From Juglans regia (taxonomy: Eukaryota > Streptophyta > Magnoliopsida > Fagales > Juglandaceae): a DNA stretch of 64,000 nucleotides. The stretch lies in the NCBI RefSeq assembly GCF_001411555.2, contig NC_049908.1, forward strand, positions 28,930,724-28,994,723, given 5' to 3'. The translations under genes and the position numbers were made by a program. The notes under the pieces were generated by a model, which saw nothing but the letters and a program-made list of their open reading frames with translations, did no database searches and was not told the DNA's origin. This document shows positions 12,641-23,259 of the stretch, piece after piece (position 1 is the stretch's first letter; every line of letters begins with the position of its first letter).

Positions 12641-13634
12641 ACAAACAAATCATGGCAACGCAAGAAAATAATGAGAAGCGATCACCTCAAATAAAGCCCA
12701 AAATCAAAATTCTAAACGAGAGTGACAAAAAAATAAATGAAGTTGGTGAAAGCATCTCAACTTTCTTGGAAGCCAAAAAGTGAAGAGATTGCCGACGCAG
12801 AGAGAGAGAGTTGTAGGCTCTCCAACGTATACTTATACCTTGATCATGGCGTCATGAAAAAGAAAAATGAGAAGAGAGAAACAAAGAAAGAGAGATAGGA
12901 AAAGAAAAATACAAGAAAATGAGGGAAGAGAGAAACGATAATGATTTTGAAGAAACCGAAATCAAACTTACAAAATTGTCGATGAAGAGGGGCTACGATA
13001 GTTGGTGTTGCGAGGGAGGGGCCAACCGAGAGAGAAGAAGACGCAGGACGAAGGCCAAACCGAATGCGATGAGATGTACAGGTGACTGTACACACCGTAA
13101 ACCCTAACTGGAAAATGGGAATTGGGATGGGGAGGAGTTTTTCTTCAAAACCCTAAAATTTTCCTTAAATTATCGGGATAGAGGAGATATGAGGAACTTA
13201 ATGGGAACGCTTTGAGAGCATTAGTATTGAATTATATAAATGCAAATATAAAATTTGTATAATATGGATATGATTTTGTATTTACCTATTCCACTCAAAA
13301 TTTATTCACATATTAGATTATCTATCCATTAATCAAAATAATAATAAAATATTATAAATTTAATAATATTTTTTTTCAATTTTTTTTCTATTAATTTTTT
13401 AAAATTAAAAATACATTAATATAAGTGTAGAGCAATATTTGTAGAGTGTAGCAAATCCCAGCCCTGGGAGCACTAAAACAAAGCACAAATCCCCCATAAA
13501 AAAGTCCTAAATCTGAAATATTGAATCTAACTACAACAGGCAAAAAAAAAACAAAAAAAAAAATGAAAGGAAATAAATGGTGCAAAACAAAAAAAAAGAG
13601 AAGCAAATGAACGAAATAAAAATAGAGAAATGGT
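12641..13634. other. AT-rich spacer left of the MULE
   Basis: Contains a purine-rich stretch (12850-12930) with a possible 5' leader on the minus strand, then very AT-rich DNA. No gene was recognised; open frames here are low-complexity. Confidence 0.35.
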
Positions 13635-13701
13635 GTATAAGAAAGGAAAAGTCTAAAGGCAGGCATACCTCATGCCTGTACGCGGACGACATCTTACGTG
13701 G
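13635..13701. repeat. MULE left TIR with target duplication
   Basis: Target duplication GTATAAGAAA (13635-13644), then the TIR. Shared with the right end: AGGCAGGC, a CCTG cluster, GCGGACGACA and CTTACGTG, in the same order and at nearly the same spacing (one or two small indels). Confidence 0.88.
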
Positions 13702-13709
13702 AGATCATG

Positions 13710-13740
13710 CGCACCGTTTTATTTAATTCAAAACGGTGCG
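13710..13740. repeat. 11-bp perfect palindrome next to left TIR
   Basis: CGCACCGTTTT at 13710-13720 pairs with AAAACGGTGCG at 13730-13740 across a 9-nt loop. It lies where the promoter of the GRF gene would be. The half-site AAACGGTGCGTAT recurs at about 26151. Confidence 0.7.
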
Positions 13741-13789
13741 TATTAGACTTTTCCTTCATGAAATGTATTCTCATTCTCCCAGGTCTGAT

Positions 13790-15525
13790 AACGAATCCGA
13801 ACCCTCCGTACCCTCCGAACCCTAACATTTTGAAGCTCGACTTCGTCCTTCTTCTTCTTCCTGTTTGGTTTCTCTGTGCGAAGAGGGGTTGTCTTGCTCG
13901 ACGGTTTCCAAACGGTTTCTCTGTGTGATTCTTGTTCGAAAACCCAGATTTCGAACGTGGTGCGAATCGATCTGTGGTTCCCAACCCATATTTTCTCTCC
14001 TCCCAGGTATGTGATTTCTCTTCTCCCAATTTATGTCTATTACTATCACCTACTTCTTAGCTTTGCTTTGAATAGAAGACTGACAATTCCAACCTCTCTA
14101 ACCGCCAATTTCTGTGTAAAATAGTTCTCAAGAAAATATTATTTGGGTGTAAATGGAATAAAAATTGGTCCTCAATTCAAGTGACGGTTGGGCGCCCAAG
14201 ATGTGCCTTCAAATTTTGCCGTGCGTTGTGTCCTACAAGAGGATGGGGTTGTTTTAGGTTTGTCGGAATTTTTGTAGGTAGAATTATAAGTTTTCAGTCC
14301 AAATTGATTTGCAAGTGATGGTTAAATTCCGCACACAGAATTATGCTTTGGGTCGGATTGTTTTAAGGTGGTTATTTTGGCCTGGTGGGAGTACAAATAC
14401 CGTCACTCCATTTTTCTAAGTGGTCAACAGATATTACCTTCATTTTTTTTTTTACTCCTGGAGTCTAGTGCACCATTTTTTGTTGGGTTGTAGAAGTATA
14501 TGCATAATGCTTACAGGAAGTCTAGTGCACCAGGAAGTGATCCTTCAATTGGAAGGAGAATTTCATGGGGAGATAATCATGGTAATCCCAAAACTGTATT
14601 ACTTAATGGATGGAAGGATGATTCTGCAAACCATACTGCTTGTAAGGGAGGCCATGTGGGGAAAAGACATCTGTGGCTTCGAAAAATCTGGGTTATTATT
14701 CACTAGAAAAATCTGGGTTATTATTCACTGACTTGTGTGTTTCTGTTATTATTCCATGTCAATCATTCCAGTAGTAGTGAATATAAGAATGTAATATGGA
14801 AGAGAAGCTGATTTATTTGTGGTTGGGTATTAAAATCATTCCATGTCAATCAATAAGAATAAATTGGATTCTTGAGCTAAAATATCATGTCCAGTAGAGA
14901 GAAGTTCATTGGTGGATTCCCCATAAATATAGGGCTGTATGCTTAATGGATTCCCCATATATATTCCCTTATACATTGGAAATGTCATTTGACTTATTTC
15001 AATTATTACTCATGTCAATGCACGAGTGTACTAGATTTGCATCCTGCCAAGCTTAAAGTCGACGAATGATAGATGAAATTTGCACCATTTCTTGCTTTGC
15101 TTGTCATGTATTGGTATGATTATTGGACATGATAATTTCCATGTTTTGCTTGTTTCTCAAGTTCTGGTGTTCATTACTATCAAGTCTACCATTTCCATAA
15201 AACCTCACTTGATTTTATAATGGTGATGCAGATAGTGAACTTGTATGTTATAGTGGGCTGTTATAGATTGTTTGTTTTGGGTGGAGGGGGCTGCAGAGGA
15301 TGTTATGAATATGTTGACTAAGGTGTATGAAATCACCATGTATTTGTTGAGGCAGATTTATAAAGCCATGAGAACATTCCAGATTTACTAAGTGAGATGC
15401 AGTCTATTTTGAAATCACCATGTATTTGAGATGCAGTCTATTTTGATGGTTGATGGTTTGGACTACTGATTGTTTGGGCTGTTTCATTGTTGGAGGTGCT
15501 GTGCAGGTGTCGTGACAGATTTAGA
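13790..15525 (+). promoter_or_regulatory. Putative 5' leader and leader intron of the GRF gene
   Basis: A pyrimidine-rich leader-like segment (13790-14007) ends at a good donor (CCCAG/GTATGTG). A candidate acceptor (GTGCAG/GTGTCG) lies at about 15505, 20 nt before the GRF start codon. The interval contains a 25-bp perfect tandem duplication (14681-14705 and 14706-14730, one mismatch at the end) and a short open frame (14500-14706) that I cannot identify. The leader intron is inference. Confidence 0.35.
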
Positions 15526-16156
15526 ATGTCGTCATCAGTTGCTTCAACGTCGTTGCTTAATCATACATCGAGTAACGTCCCAATGTGCAGCTGTGGGAAT
15601 GAAGCTGTACTTAGAATATCAAATACTCGAAGAAATCCGGGCCGAGCATTCTTTGGGTGTCCACTGTACAACAAAGAGGTAGGTAAACGTAATTAATAGT
15701 ACTTGTGTTTCTGTTTTCATATTAATGTTTTATTCAAAAAATTGGTTATTTATTTATAATCAGGGGTTACCGCAGTGCAAGTTTTTCAAGTGGTCAGATA
15801 GTAGTGAATATAAAGAGCAAGCCCTTGTAAAGAGAGAAGCAGAAGTATTAAGGAAAGAGGAAGAACTTAAAAAGAGAGAAGCAGAATTAAGGAAAGAGGA
15901 AAAACTTAAAAAGAGAGAAGTAGAAGTATTAAGGAAAGATGAAGAATTTAAAAAGAGAGAAGCAGAAGTATTAAGGAAAGATGAAGAACTTCAAAAAAGA
16001 GAAGCAGAGTTCGGGAAGAGGGAGTTGGCACTCCATAACGATCAAGCCCAGTTTCGCCGTCAAGAAGCCGACATGCTGCATGCACGCAAACTATTTCTTG
16101 TACTTTGGCTAATAGCCATATTTATTTACTTGTATTTGATACTCTCACTGCGTTGA
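15526..16156 (+). CDS. GRF zinc-finger, coiled-coil, tail-anchored-like protein (MULE accessory gene)
   Basis: Two exons, 15526-15678 and 15764-16156, joined in phase 0 (GAG/GTAGGT donor, TAATCAG acceptor), give 181 residues. Residues about 20-63 form a GRF-type zinc finger: CSCG near 20-23, NPGRAFFGCP, then QCKFFKW after the intron, with the spaced cysteines and aromatic residues typical of the domain. Residues about 70-150 are a highly charged coiled coil made of repeated KKREAE.LRKEEE-like units. The C-terminal 25 residues form one hydrophobic helix (LFLVLWLIAIFIYLYLILSL), suggesting a membrane anchor. GRF fingers are known as nucleic-acid-binding modules. Its job in the transposon is not known. 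It is convergent with the transposase. The upstream start at 15526 is the first Met before the finger in this frame. Confidence 0.82.
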
Positions 16157-16696
16157 CGAGTTTGTATTTGTATTTTATACGAACTTAGCGTTTGTAAGTC
16201 GAGACTTTAAAATTATGTATTTTAGACGATATTATGATTTGTATTTGATCTTCAATCCTGAGACTTCATTTTGTCTGAATGTGCCACTGCTTATTAAAAA
16301 AGTATATATATGCGTGAAAATGAATTGCCACCCTGATCATTTTGTCAGAACATTTGACAGGAATAAATTACAGGTTTATTGATTTACTTTTTTCCACGTT
16401 GACATAAGAGGCTATATCAAACACAGTATAATTTCAAACCATAAACTGATGACAGTCACATTCAATCAAAACCACATAAATTGAGTACTTGGATACAAAC
16501 TCGAATTTACATATATAGCGTACTTGGATACAAAATGTGCAAAACGTGGGCTCAAATACTAAGCTGCATTTACAGAACGTACACTTTTACCACTAATACA
16601 TAGTCTACTCCAACATACCAACACATGCCAACAAACTACATCCAACCCAAATTCAACACACAACATAAGTAAACATAATGGATTTCTACAATCATG
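16157..16696. other. Convergent intergenic region of the MULE
   Basis: 540 bp between the stop codons of the GRF gene (plus) and the transposase (minus). It must hold both 3' UTRs and polyadenylation sites. AT-rich; several AATAAA-like sequences but none singled out. A tandem-like pair ACTTGGATACAAA occurs near 16489 and 16523. Confidence 0.5.
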
Positions 16697-19600
16697 CTAC
16701 AAGACGCTGCTTGGCTGCGTTCCATCTGCCGTCTCCGGTTGGGTTCCATCCATTCCTAGTTGCATCTGTGAACATAATATAAGATAAAGTAAGGATAAAG
16801 TAAGAGCCACATAAAAAACAACGAACTATATAATAAAATGATTTCAAGTGATAATTGTACACTTTCTTGTGTCCCCATCACTGGATGTTGTCCACTTTCT
16901 TCATTGACCATTATAGGAGTTTGTACATTTTCTTGCATCCTCATTCCCGATAGGCCCGGTTGGTTTTCACTGCTTTCTAATAGTTCGGTGTCCAATCTAC
17001 ACCTCTGAGAACATAGAAAATACGAATGAGCTAAATACTCGAATATGAACATTATGTAATAATGACAATAAATATGCTCTCACCAGTCTACTTTTTCCCT
17101 TATCTTGTTTCTTATTCGCAGCCTTAGTTTTAATTTTCTTCACTTGTTCCTCCATCCTCGACATCCTCCTCTTACACGGGGGTCTTCCCTTGCCTCTGAC
17201 AACATAGGGACTTAGCACCTTTTTGGAACTTCCTTCCGTGACTGCATTCACAGTACTTCCTCTAACATTGAGATCTATGTTGGAGGGCTTCGATGTGCGC
17301 CATACCTCATTCATCGCATACAACTTCGAAATCATTTCCTCAGTATGCCCATCGCACGAAACTGCATTTGTTATTACCTCATTGAAAATTCTCAAAATAC
17401 GTTTATACCTAATAGTTTCGGGCCTCTGATCAACAGCGTCATAACTGCTCGAAATAATAGTATAAGCCCGTTTTATGTCTTTCCTCCACCGGTCTAATAT
17501 GTACTTTTCTGGCAACTCACGGACTTTCTTAACTGAAAAGATGGCAAGAATATGTCTACATATTATCCCTCGCATCTCAAACAACCCACAAACACACTTC
17601 GCCTCACACTCGGCCTCATTAAAGTAAAGAGTATACGTAACCTCCTTGATGAAATCTTCAACCTTAACTTGATCATCGACCGAGTAAGTTGCGATTACTC
17701 CATCCATTTTCTCGAAACGACAATGACAGTATATCATTCCCATTATCTCTTGTTGAACCTCCTTAAATTTTGCATTTGTGTATACATCTTGAAACTTCTC
17801 AAGAGCCAAGTGTGATATGCAAGGGATAGTGAAGTTAAATGAATTGAAGTCAGCTTGGTTTTCGTTCTCAACTTTTTTCTTGAGAGCATTGTCGAACTGA
17901 TCAACAAACTCTTTAAGGTTTGTTCTGGCATGCACGTAACCATCGAAGAAAGCATTCATGCTCTCACTGCGTTGAGTTGTACTCATTCCAGCCCAGAACG
18001 AGTTCTTTAAATATACCGGCACCCAAAACTCTTTTTCTGCATATAAGCTTTGCAACCATGCATTTTCATGCAAGTTGAAAGTATCATTGAGGCTTTTCCA
18101 AGAATTCTCAAACTCCTCAATTGTAAGGGAGTCATATACACAAGATAGCAACTTACTTTTCAAGCCACATTTGTATTGACCATGTGAACCAAGTTTCTCA
18201 GGGACCTTTCGCAATATGTGCCACAAGCAATATCTATGCCGCGTGTTTGGGAAGACAATGGCGATCGCATTTTTCATTGCACGATCTTGATCTGTAATAA
18301 TAGCATTCGGCGCTTTTCCATCCATGCAATCAAGCCAAGTTTTAAATAACCAAATAAACGATTCTGTATCCTTACTTGAAATAAGGCCTGCACCCAAAAG
18401 GATTGACTGTCCATGATGGTTTACACCCACAAAAGGTGCAAATGGCATTCGATACCTATTTGTCAAGTATGTGGTATCGAATGTTACCACATCTCCAAAG
18501 TAGTTGTATGCCCCTCTACTACGGGCGTCCGCCCAAAACACACTTTTCAGTCTATCATCATCATCTAATTCCATGAGGCTGAAAAAACCATCATTCTTGT
18601 TTTGCATCCTTCTAAAATACTCAAACAGCGCTTGAGCACCACCTTTACCAAGACGCAGGTGTCGTGCCTTGTCAATATAGTTACGACAATCTTTTTCTCC
18701 AAATGGTACGTTCTCATACCCACCCGCTTCAGTCACAAGAGCATGGAAACTCTTATTCATCTGTATGCCAGCCTCATCATTAGTATCCAACACCCTCCTA
18801 ACAGACTCGTTAACTTCTCTGTTGCATCTGAAAAACCTGGATTTTCTTGGACTGAGCCCATGATTGTGTGTGTTAATGACGGATGTCACACACAGCTTCC
18901 CATCCTTTAACATGACATTCATCCTTACCTTGCAGTCTGTCTTACTTGTTGGTCGATGCTTCGAGACGTTTGACGACCTATTCCGTGCCTTGCCACCCCG
19001 AGCACATCCCATAGTGACATATTTCACAGTCCCATCTTTCTCTCTTTTACTCCTTTGTGTCATTACCGGGAAACCACATTGCTTTCCGTAATGTTTATAA
19101 TAATTCATCAACTCAGTCTCCGACTCAAAACACAACCCTGGCTTTGGCTCCTCAGTAATATCAACCCCATCAGTGCCAGCCTCGTTCGTATCAACCGTAT
19201 TACCCACAGAGGCAGTAGATTGCGCTTCAACTTCTATTGAGTCTGATGTGGCCTCACCAATTTCTTCAACAGAGTTACTTTGCTGCACTATATTTTCCTG
19301 TAAATTAGTAGAAAAAAGTATGACATAAAAAAATATGTTTTGAATAATAATGTAAAAGACACTGCATGTGGAGAATCCAAGACATCACCTCACTGGCACA
19401 TGGATATGGGTTGGTAGAAGTTGGAGAAACGAATGCTGGTAAAGCCGAACAAGAGCTAGCAGCAACACTAGCGCTGGTTTGTACACTAGAACTGGCAGCT
19501 ACACTAGAACTGGCAGCTAAACTAGAGCTGACACTACTTGAGGAACTAGACGTGGGAGCGGAAGTAGAGATCCATGGATATTGCTGCAGTTTTCCAAAAG

Positions 19601-20272
19601 GTATGTCGTAAACATAAGCAGTTAGACCAAATATTCAAGTACAACATTAACTACAAAGGCATACTCTACAAAATGATCACCTAGCTGCTCCATGGATATG
19701 GGTAGGCAGTTGGAGGAGGTCTCATCATTTGTATAGCGGAACTATACAAGGCAGCAGTACTTGACGCGGCACCAGAACTATTCAAGGCATCACTACTTGA
19801 CGCAACACCCAGGCTACTCAAGGCAGCAATACTTGACGCGGCAGCGGAAGTAGAGTTCCATGGGTGTTGCTGTAGTTTTCCAAAAAAAATTTAAACATAA
19901 ATAATTAGACAAAATAAATTTCTATGTTTAGAAAATTAAAGCACACAACTACAATAAATATTCCAAGAAATGATCACCTGGTTGCTCAATGGATATGGGT
20001 AGGCGTTTGGAGGAGGCACAAAAGGTGGTAACCACGCATGAGGCACTGGACCATAGTAACTTGTTATGTAATTTGAAAAAGTTGGATAAAGTGGTTTTGA
20101 TATGTTGTCCTAACATATAGCAACATAATGTTAATCAACCCAGTTCGATAATGACTACACATAAAATAAACACACGCCAACTGTTGAAAGAGGTTTACAA
20201 TACCTGGGTTGATGGATTGGTGATAGGAACTGTTATACGGGATACATCTTCTTTCTCTTTCTCATTCTCCAT
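16697..20272 (-). CDS. MULE transposase, FAR1 domain plus SWIM finger
   Basis: Seven exons, all phase 0: 20204-20272, 19978-20109, 19681-19869, 19389-19583, 17084-19297, 16861-17004 and 16697-16765. Together they would give about 1003 residues. The N-terminal exons encode Pro/Tyr and Ser/Ala-rich sequence. The large exon encodes a FAR1-type DNA-binding domain (CFESETELMNYYKHYG onward), the MULE DDE core (FDTTYL; ITDQDR; QRSESMNAFF) and a SWIM finger (CVCGLFEMRGIICRH). The only methionine upstream of the FAR1 domain that is not followed by a stop is in the first exon. Exon 3, however, ends in TAG exactly where the homologous exon 2 has CAG before its donor, so translation through exon 3 would stop. 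Skipping exon 3 keeps frame. FAR1/FHY3 host transcription factors are related, but the TIRs and target duplication show this one is a transposase. Confidence 0.88.
19681..19683 (-). other. In-frame TAG at the end of transposase exon 3
   Basis: Exon 2 ends AGC AAC CAG/GTGATC and exon 3, its duplicate, ends AGC AGC TAG/GTGATC. The change CAG to TAG sits in the last codon before the donor. Confidence 0.75.
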
Positions 20273-20555
20273 CTATCTCAATAATAAAATTAAGATGCAC
20301 GCACCTACAATATTATATTAAAATGACTTTCAATATGGCAAAAACATTTTTTTTTCCTATTACACATAGCAACAAGAAGTCAAGATATCCCTTTAGGACT
20401 TAGCCTTTAAGACTTAGCTTAGCATCATAATTTATTCTACACTTTTAAAATTAAAATTTTATTCTATACTAGAAATCAATCTTTACAAATATATAAGTAA
20501 ACTGAAAAATCTTTACATAACTACTTGAATAAGAAAAATAATTTAGTTGGACACT

Positions 20556-20579
20556 TATATATATATATATATATATATA
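20556..20579. repeat. (TA)12 microsatellite
   Basis: A perfect dinucleotide run in the transposase 5' leader region. Confidence 0.95.
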
Positions 20580-20910
20580 CAACTTTTTACTATATTTGTC
20601 ACTCAGTATTTCTTTACACAAAAAAAATTACAATCAATTTGGTATACTCTTTCAAACGAAATGCAAATGTTCATCGCAAATAAATTTCAATTTTCAGATG
20701 CAATCAAGCCAAGGAAAATGCTAGCCATTTTCTATTAAAACTTATCAACAAGAAAAAATAGACTAAAAATAATAAACTAAAAAAAATTAACATCTAAAAA
20801 AAATAAACTACATATTTTCCATTTTTTTCAAACAACAAATCACACTTAATAGTTGCAGCAACTGGACATGGACATTACCAATTTCAAATGGAAATGGGTT
20901 GCATCAACTG

Positions 20911-21114
20911 GGCGTGCGTTTTTCCCTTCCGGAACCGGTCACTCACGGCAGGCGTGCGTTTTTCCCTTCCGGAACCGGTCACTCACGGCAGACCCTTCCG
21001 CACGAACTGGCGTCGACAGCTTCTCCAGCTCACAGCAGATTTTCACTCACTCACAGCACATTCACTTCACCCACGGCACAGCAGATTCGTGAAAGGCACA
21101 GCAGATTCGCGAAA
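20911..21114. repeat. Tandem repeats in the transposase leader/promoter
   Basis: A perfect 40-bp tandem duplication (20911-20950 and 20951-20990, starting GGCGTGCGTTTTTCCC) is followed by a 20-bp tandem pair (21075-21094 and 21095-21114, GGCACAGCAGATTCG) that differs at one base. They lie between the right TIR and the transposase start codon, in a locally GC-rich island. Confidence 0.9.
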
Positions 21115-21200
21115 TAGGTCTCCCGCTCTCGTTCACAGCAGTTTCTTTTGTTTTTTATTTCAATTTCTTTTTTTTTTAATTAATTACTTACGTGGCAAAA

Positions 21201-21267
21201 TCACGTAAGTGTCGTCCGCAGGCAGGCACAGCATTGTGCCTGCCTGTAGCAGTTCTCGTATAAGAAA
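21201..21267. repeat. MULE right TIR with target duplication
   Basis: TIR 21201-21257 (inverted relative to 13645-13701), then the second copy of GTATAAGAAA at 21258-21267. Confidence 0.88.
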
Positions 21268-22900
21268 AGCAAATGAAATAGAAAGTACTTGATTGAGAGA
21301 TAAAATATTTTTTTAATCAATTTGGTCTAGCTACAGTGACTATCAAATTTAACCACCAATTCTAAATTACTGTAACTAAAAGTCATATCTTTAAAGTTGT
21401 ATAATTTAATATAGACTATTTTTGGGGTTTATTAGCCAAACTGCTAATTGGATTTAATTCAACAACCAAACACACAATCTCAAAACACTAAATATAACTT
21501 AATTTAATATTTCTTTACACGTGAAACTTACAATTTTTTTCAACTCAATTTATCTTTACACGAGGGATCCACAACCTTTTTTAACTTCTCATAAATACAT
21601 ATAAACTCATTTTAGGATGCTTAAAAAACAAACACATATTAGGTGAATTCTACAAAACTCACTACATCATCTCAACTCACTATTATTTATAAAAAAAACT
21701 CAACTCATCTCTACTCAGTTCAACATCCAAATACAACTTTAATGTTCATTGTGTGGTTATGTGTTGGAAATAAAAATCTACTTCTCTCACTCATGAAATA
21801 GATTGAGATGAGTTTAATTTTATATAATAAGTTGAAAAAGTAGTGGATTCCATCAATAATTAATTTGAGATGAATTGCGATAATCTTGACATCCAAACAT
21901 AACTTAATTATTGGATTCTACTATATGATACATATGGTAAGATAAAAATAAAATATAGTATAATATATCGCATTACCATTTTGAAAAAAATATTAGAAGC
22001 TAAACTAGTATTGTTACTATAGAATAAAATGTTTTAGAATGTTTTTTTAAAATCAAATGTTATCATGGTAGCCGTGTATATATAGGATGTATTTAACATT
22101 CTCCATACCAGCTCGTAAACATGCAAATCATTTGAAAATTTCAAGGAATAGCCTGCTTGTTTCTGAAAAGTTTTACTTCACTATGAGGATTTTAATTTGC
22201 TCATTCGTTCTCCTCTTATAGACGCCTTCAAACTTTGTAAGATTTTTTTAAAATAGAAATACTAAAATTATAAAAAGATTAAACAAATATAAAAATATAA
22301 ATTGATATTATTTAATATGATACGTTAAGTATATTTTATAATGAAAATAATTTTACAAACTATCGTATCACATCAAATAATATCAATTTGTAAGTTTGTT
22401 TTTGTAAGATTTCTTTACTGCTAAAATATTTATCTTTTTGAAATTGTTATTATAGTATTTCGTTTTACAAGTAAAATCTAATTAAAATTAAAAAGAATTG
22501 TACATTGGTAGACAATATATAATTAAAAGTACAAAATTTGATAAAACTATAATAATATTGGTCATTTTATTATCTTCATTTCACATGTTAATATGAGATT
22601 TATTACTTTTATCTTTTTATTTAAATATACATATTTATACGTTAATATATATGTATTTAAATTAAATAATAAAAATAACAAATTACGTATTAATATATAA
22701 TATCAAGACGATAAGTAGAATTTTTTAATAAAAAAAAATATTAGATTGGATGGCTTGTGGGCCCACGCAGCCTCATAGGGATATATGGGACCCAGTTTTT
22801 AGCTGTGGCATTGGTGGAGGTTGGTAGATATTTTCCAGCCCAAGAAGAAGAAATTCATAGTATCCTGTGTTATGTGGAAGCTTTCCCTTGGTTCCGGCTC
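21268..22900. other. AT-rich intergenic DNA
   Basis: No gene recognised. It includes scattered CAACTCATCTC-type motifs (21600-21900) that look like eroded copies of the MITE family described at 22901-23098. Confidence 0.4.
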
Positions 22901-23098
22901 GTTTGATTTTAGAGTTTAGATGAGATGAGTTGAGATTAAAGTTAAAAAATTGAATAAAATATTATTAGAATATATTTTTTAATATTATTATTATTTTAGA
23001 ATTTGAAAAAATTGAATTGTTTATTTTATTTTATGTAGAGATTTAAAAAAATTATAATGATGAGGTAAGATGAGATGAAATGTTTTTAAAAAATAAAC
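22901..23098. repeat. MITE of a locally abundant family
   Basis: A roughly 200-bp AT-rich element beginning GTTTGATTTTAGAG and ending AAAATAAAC, with GATGAGATGAG-type motifs near both ends. Related copies or half copies are at 26215-26400, 43880-44265 and about 54955-55140. Confidence 0.55.
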
Positions 23099-23259
23099 AA
23101 GTAATTTACAATTCACATGCACTCTCAAATATCTAATATTTTTGGAAAGATAATATAATATAGACGAACATATGTTGCTTGATCAATCATATCTCATTTT
23201 ATCTTATTTTATTTTTAAATATTATTTAAATATAAATATTTTCAAACTATTCATAATAA

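Larger units (their letters stand above)
13645..21257. mobile_element. Complete Mutator-like element (MULE), 7.6 kb, two genes
   Basis: Bounded by imperfect 57-bp terminal inverted repeats (13645-13701 and 21201-21257) and flanked by a perfect 10-bp direct repeat GTATAAGAAA at 13635-13644 and 21258-21267. That is the target duplication length expected of MULEs (9-11 bp). The right-hand gene is a FAR1-type MULE transposase on the minus strand. The left-hand gene is a GRF zinc-finger protein on the plus strand. The two converge, with 540 bp between stop codons. The identical target duplication argues for a fairly recent insertion. The transposase has a probable nonsense codon at one exon junction (19681-19683). 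Confidence 0.9.

Noticed and set aside
12844..13107. Short frames on both strands near 12.9-13.1 kb
   Set aside because: Low-complexity Phe/Leu or Arg/Glu-rich translations of a purine-rich tract.
13207..13434. MITE between GAGCATTAGTATTG and the GAGCAA motif at 13431
   Set aside because: The supposed ends are not inverted repeats of each other and no target duplication was seen.
17223..19240. Plus-strand frames inside the transposase exon
   Set aside because: Antisense shadows of a strongly conserved minus-strand domain set.
19288..19288. Transposase start at GTG 19288
   Set aside because: GTG is not a normal plant start; an acceptor at 19298-19300 and four upstream phase-0 exons with a proper ATG explain the N-terminus.
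16997..19288. Domesticated host FAR1/FHY3 transcription factor
   Set aside because: It lies inside a TIR-bounded element with a perfect 10-bp target duplication and keeps the DDE residues; a transposase is the simpler reading.
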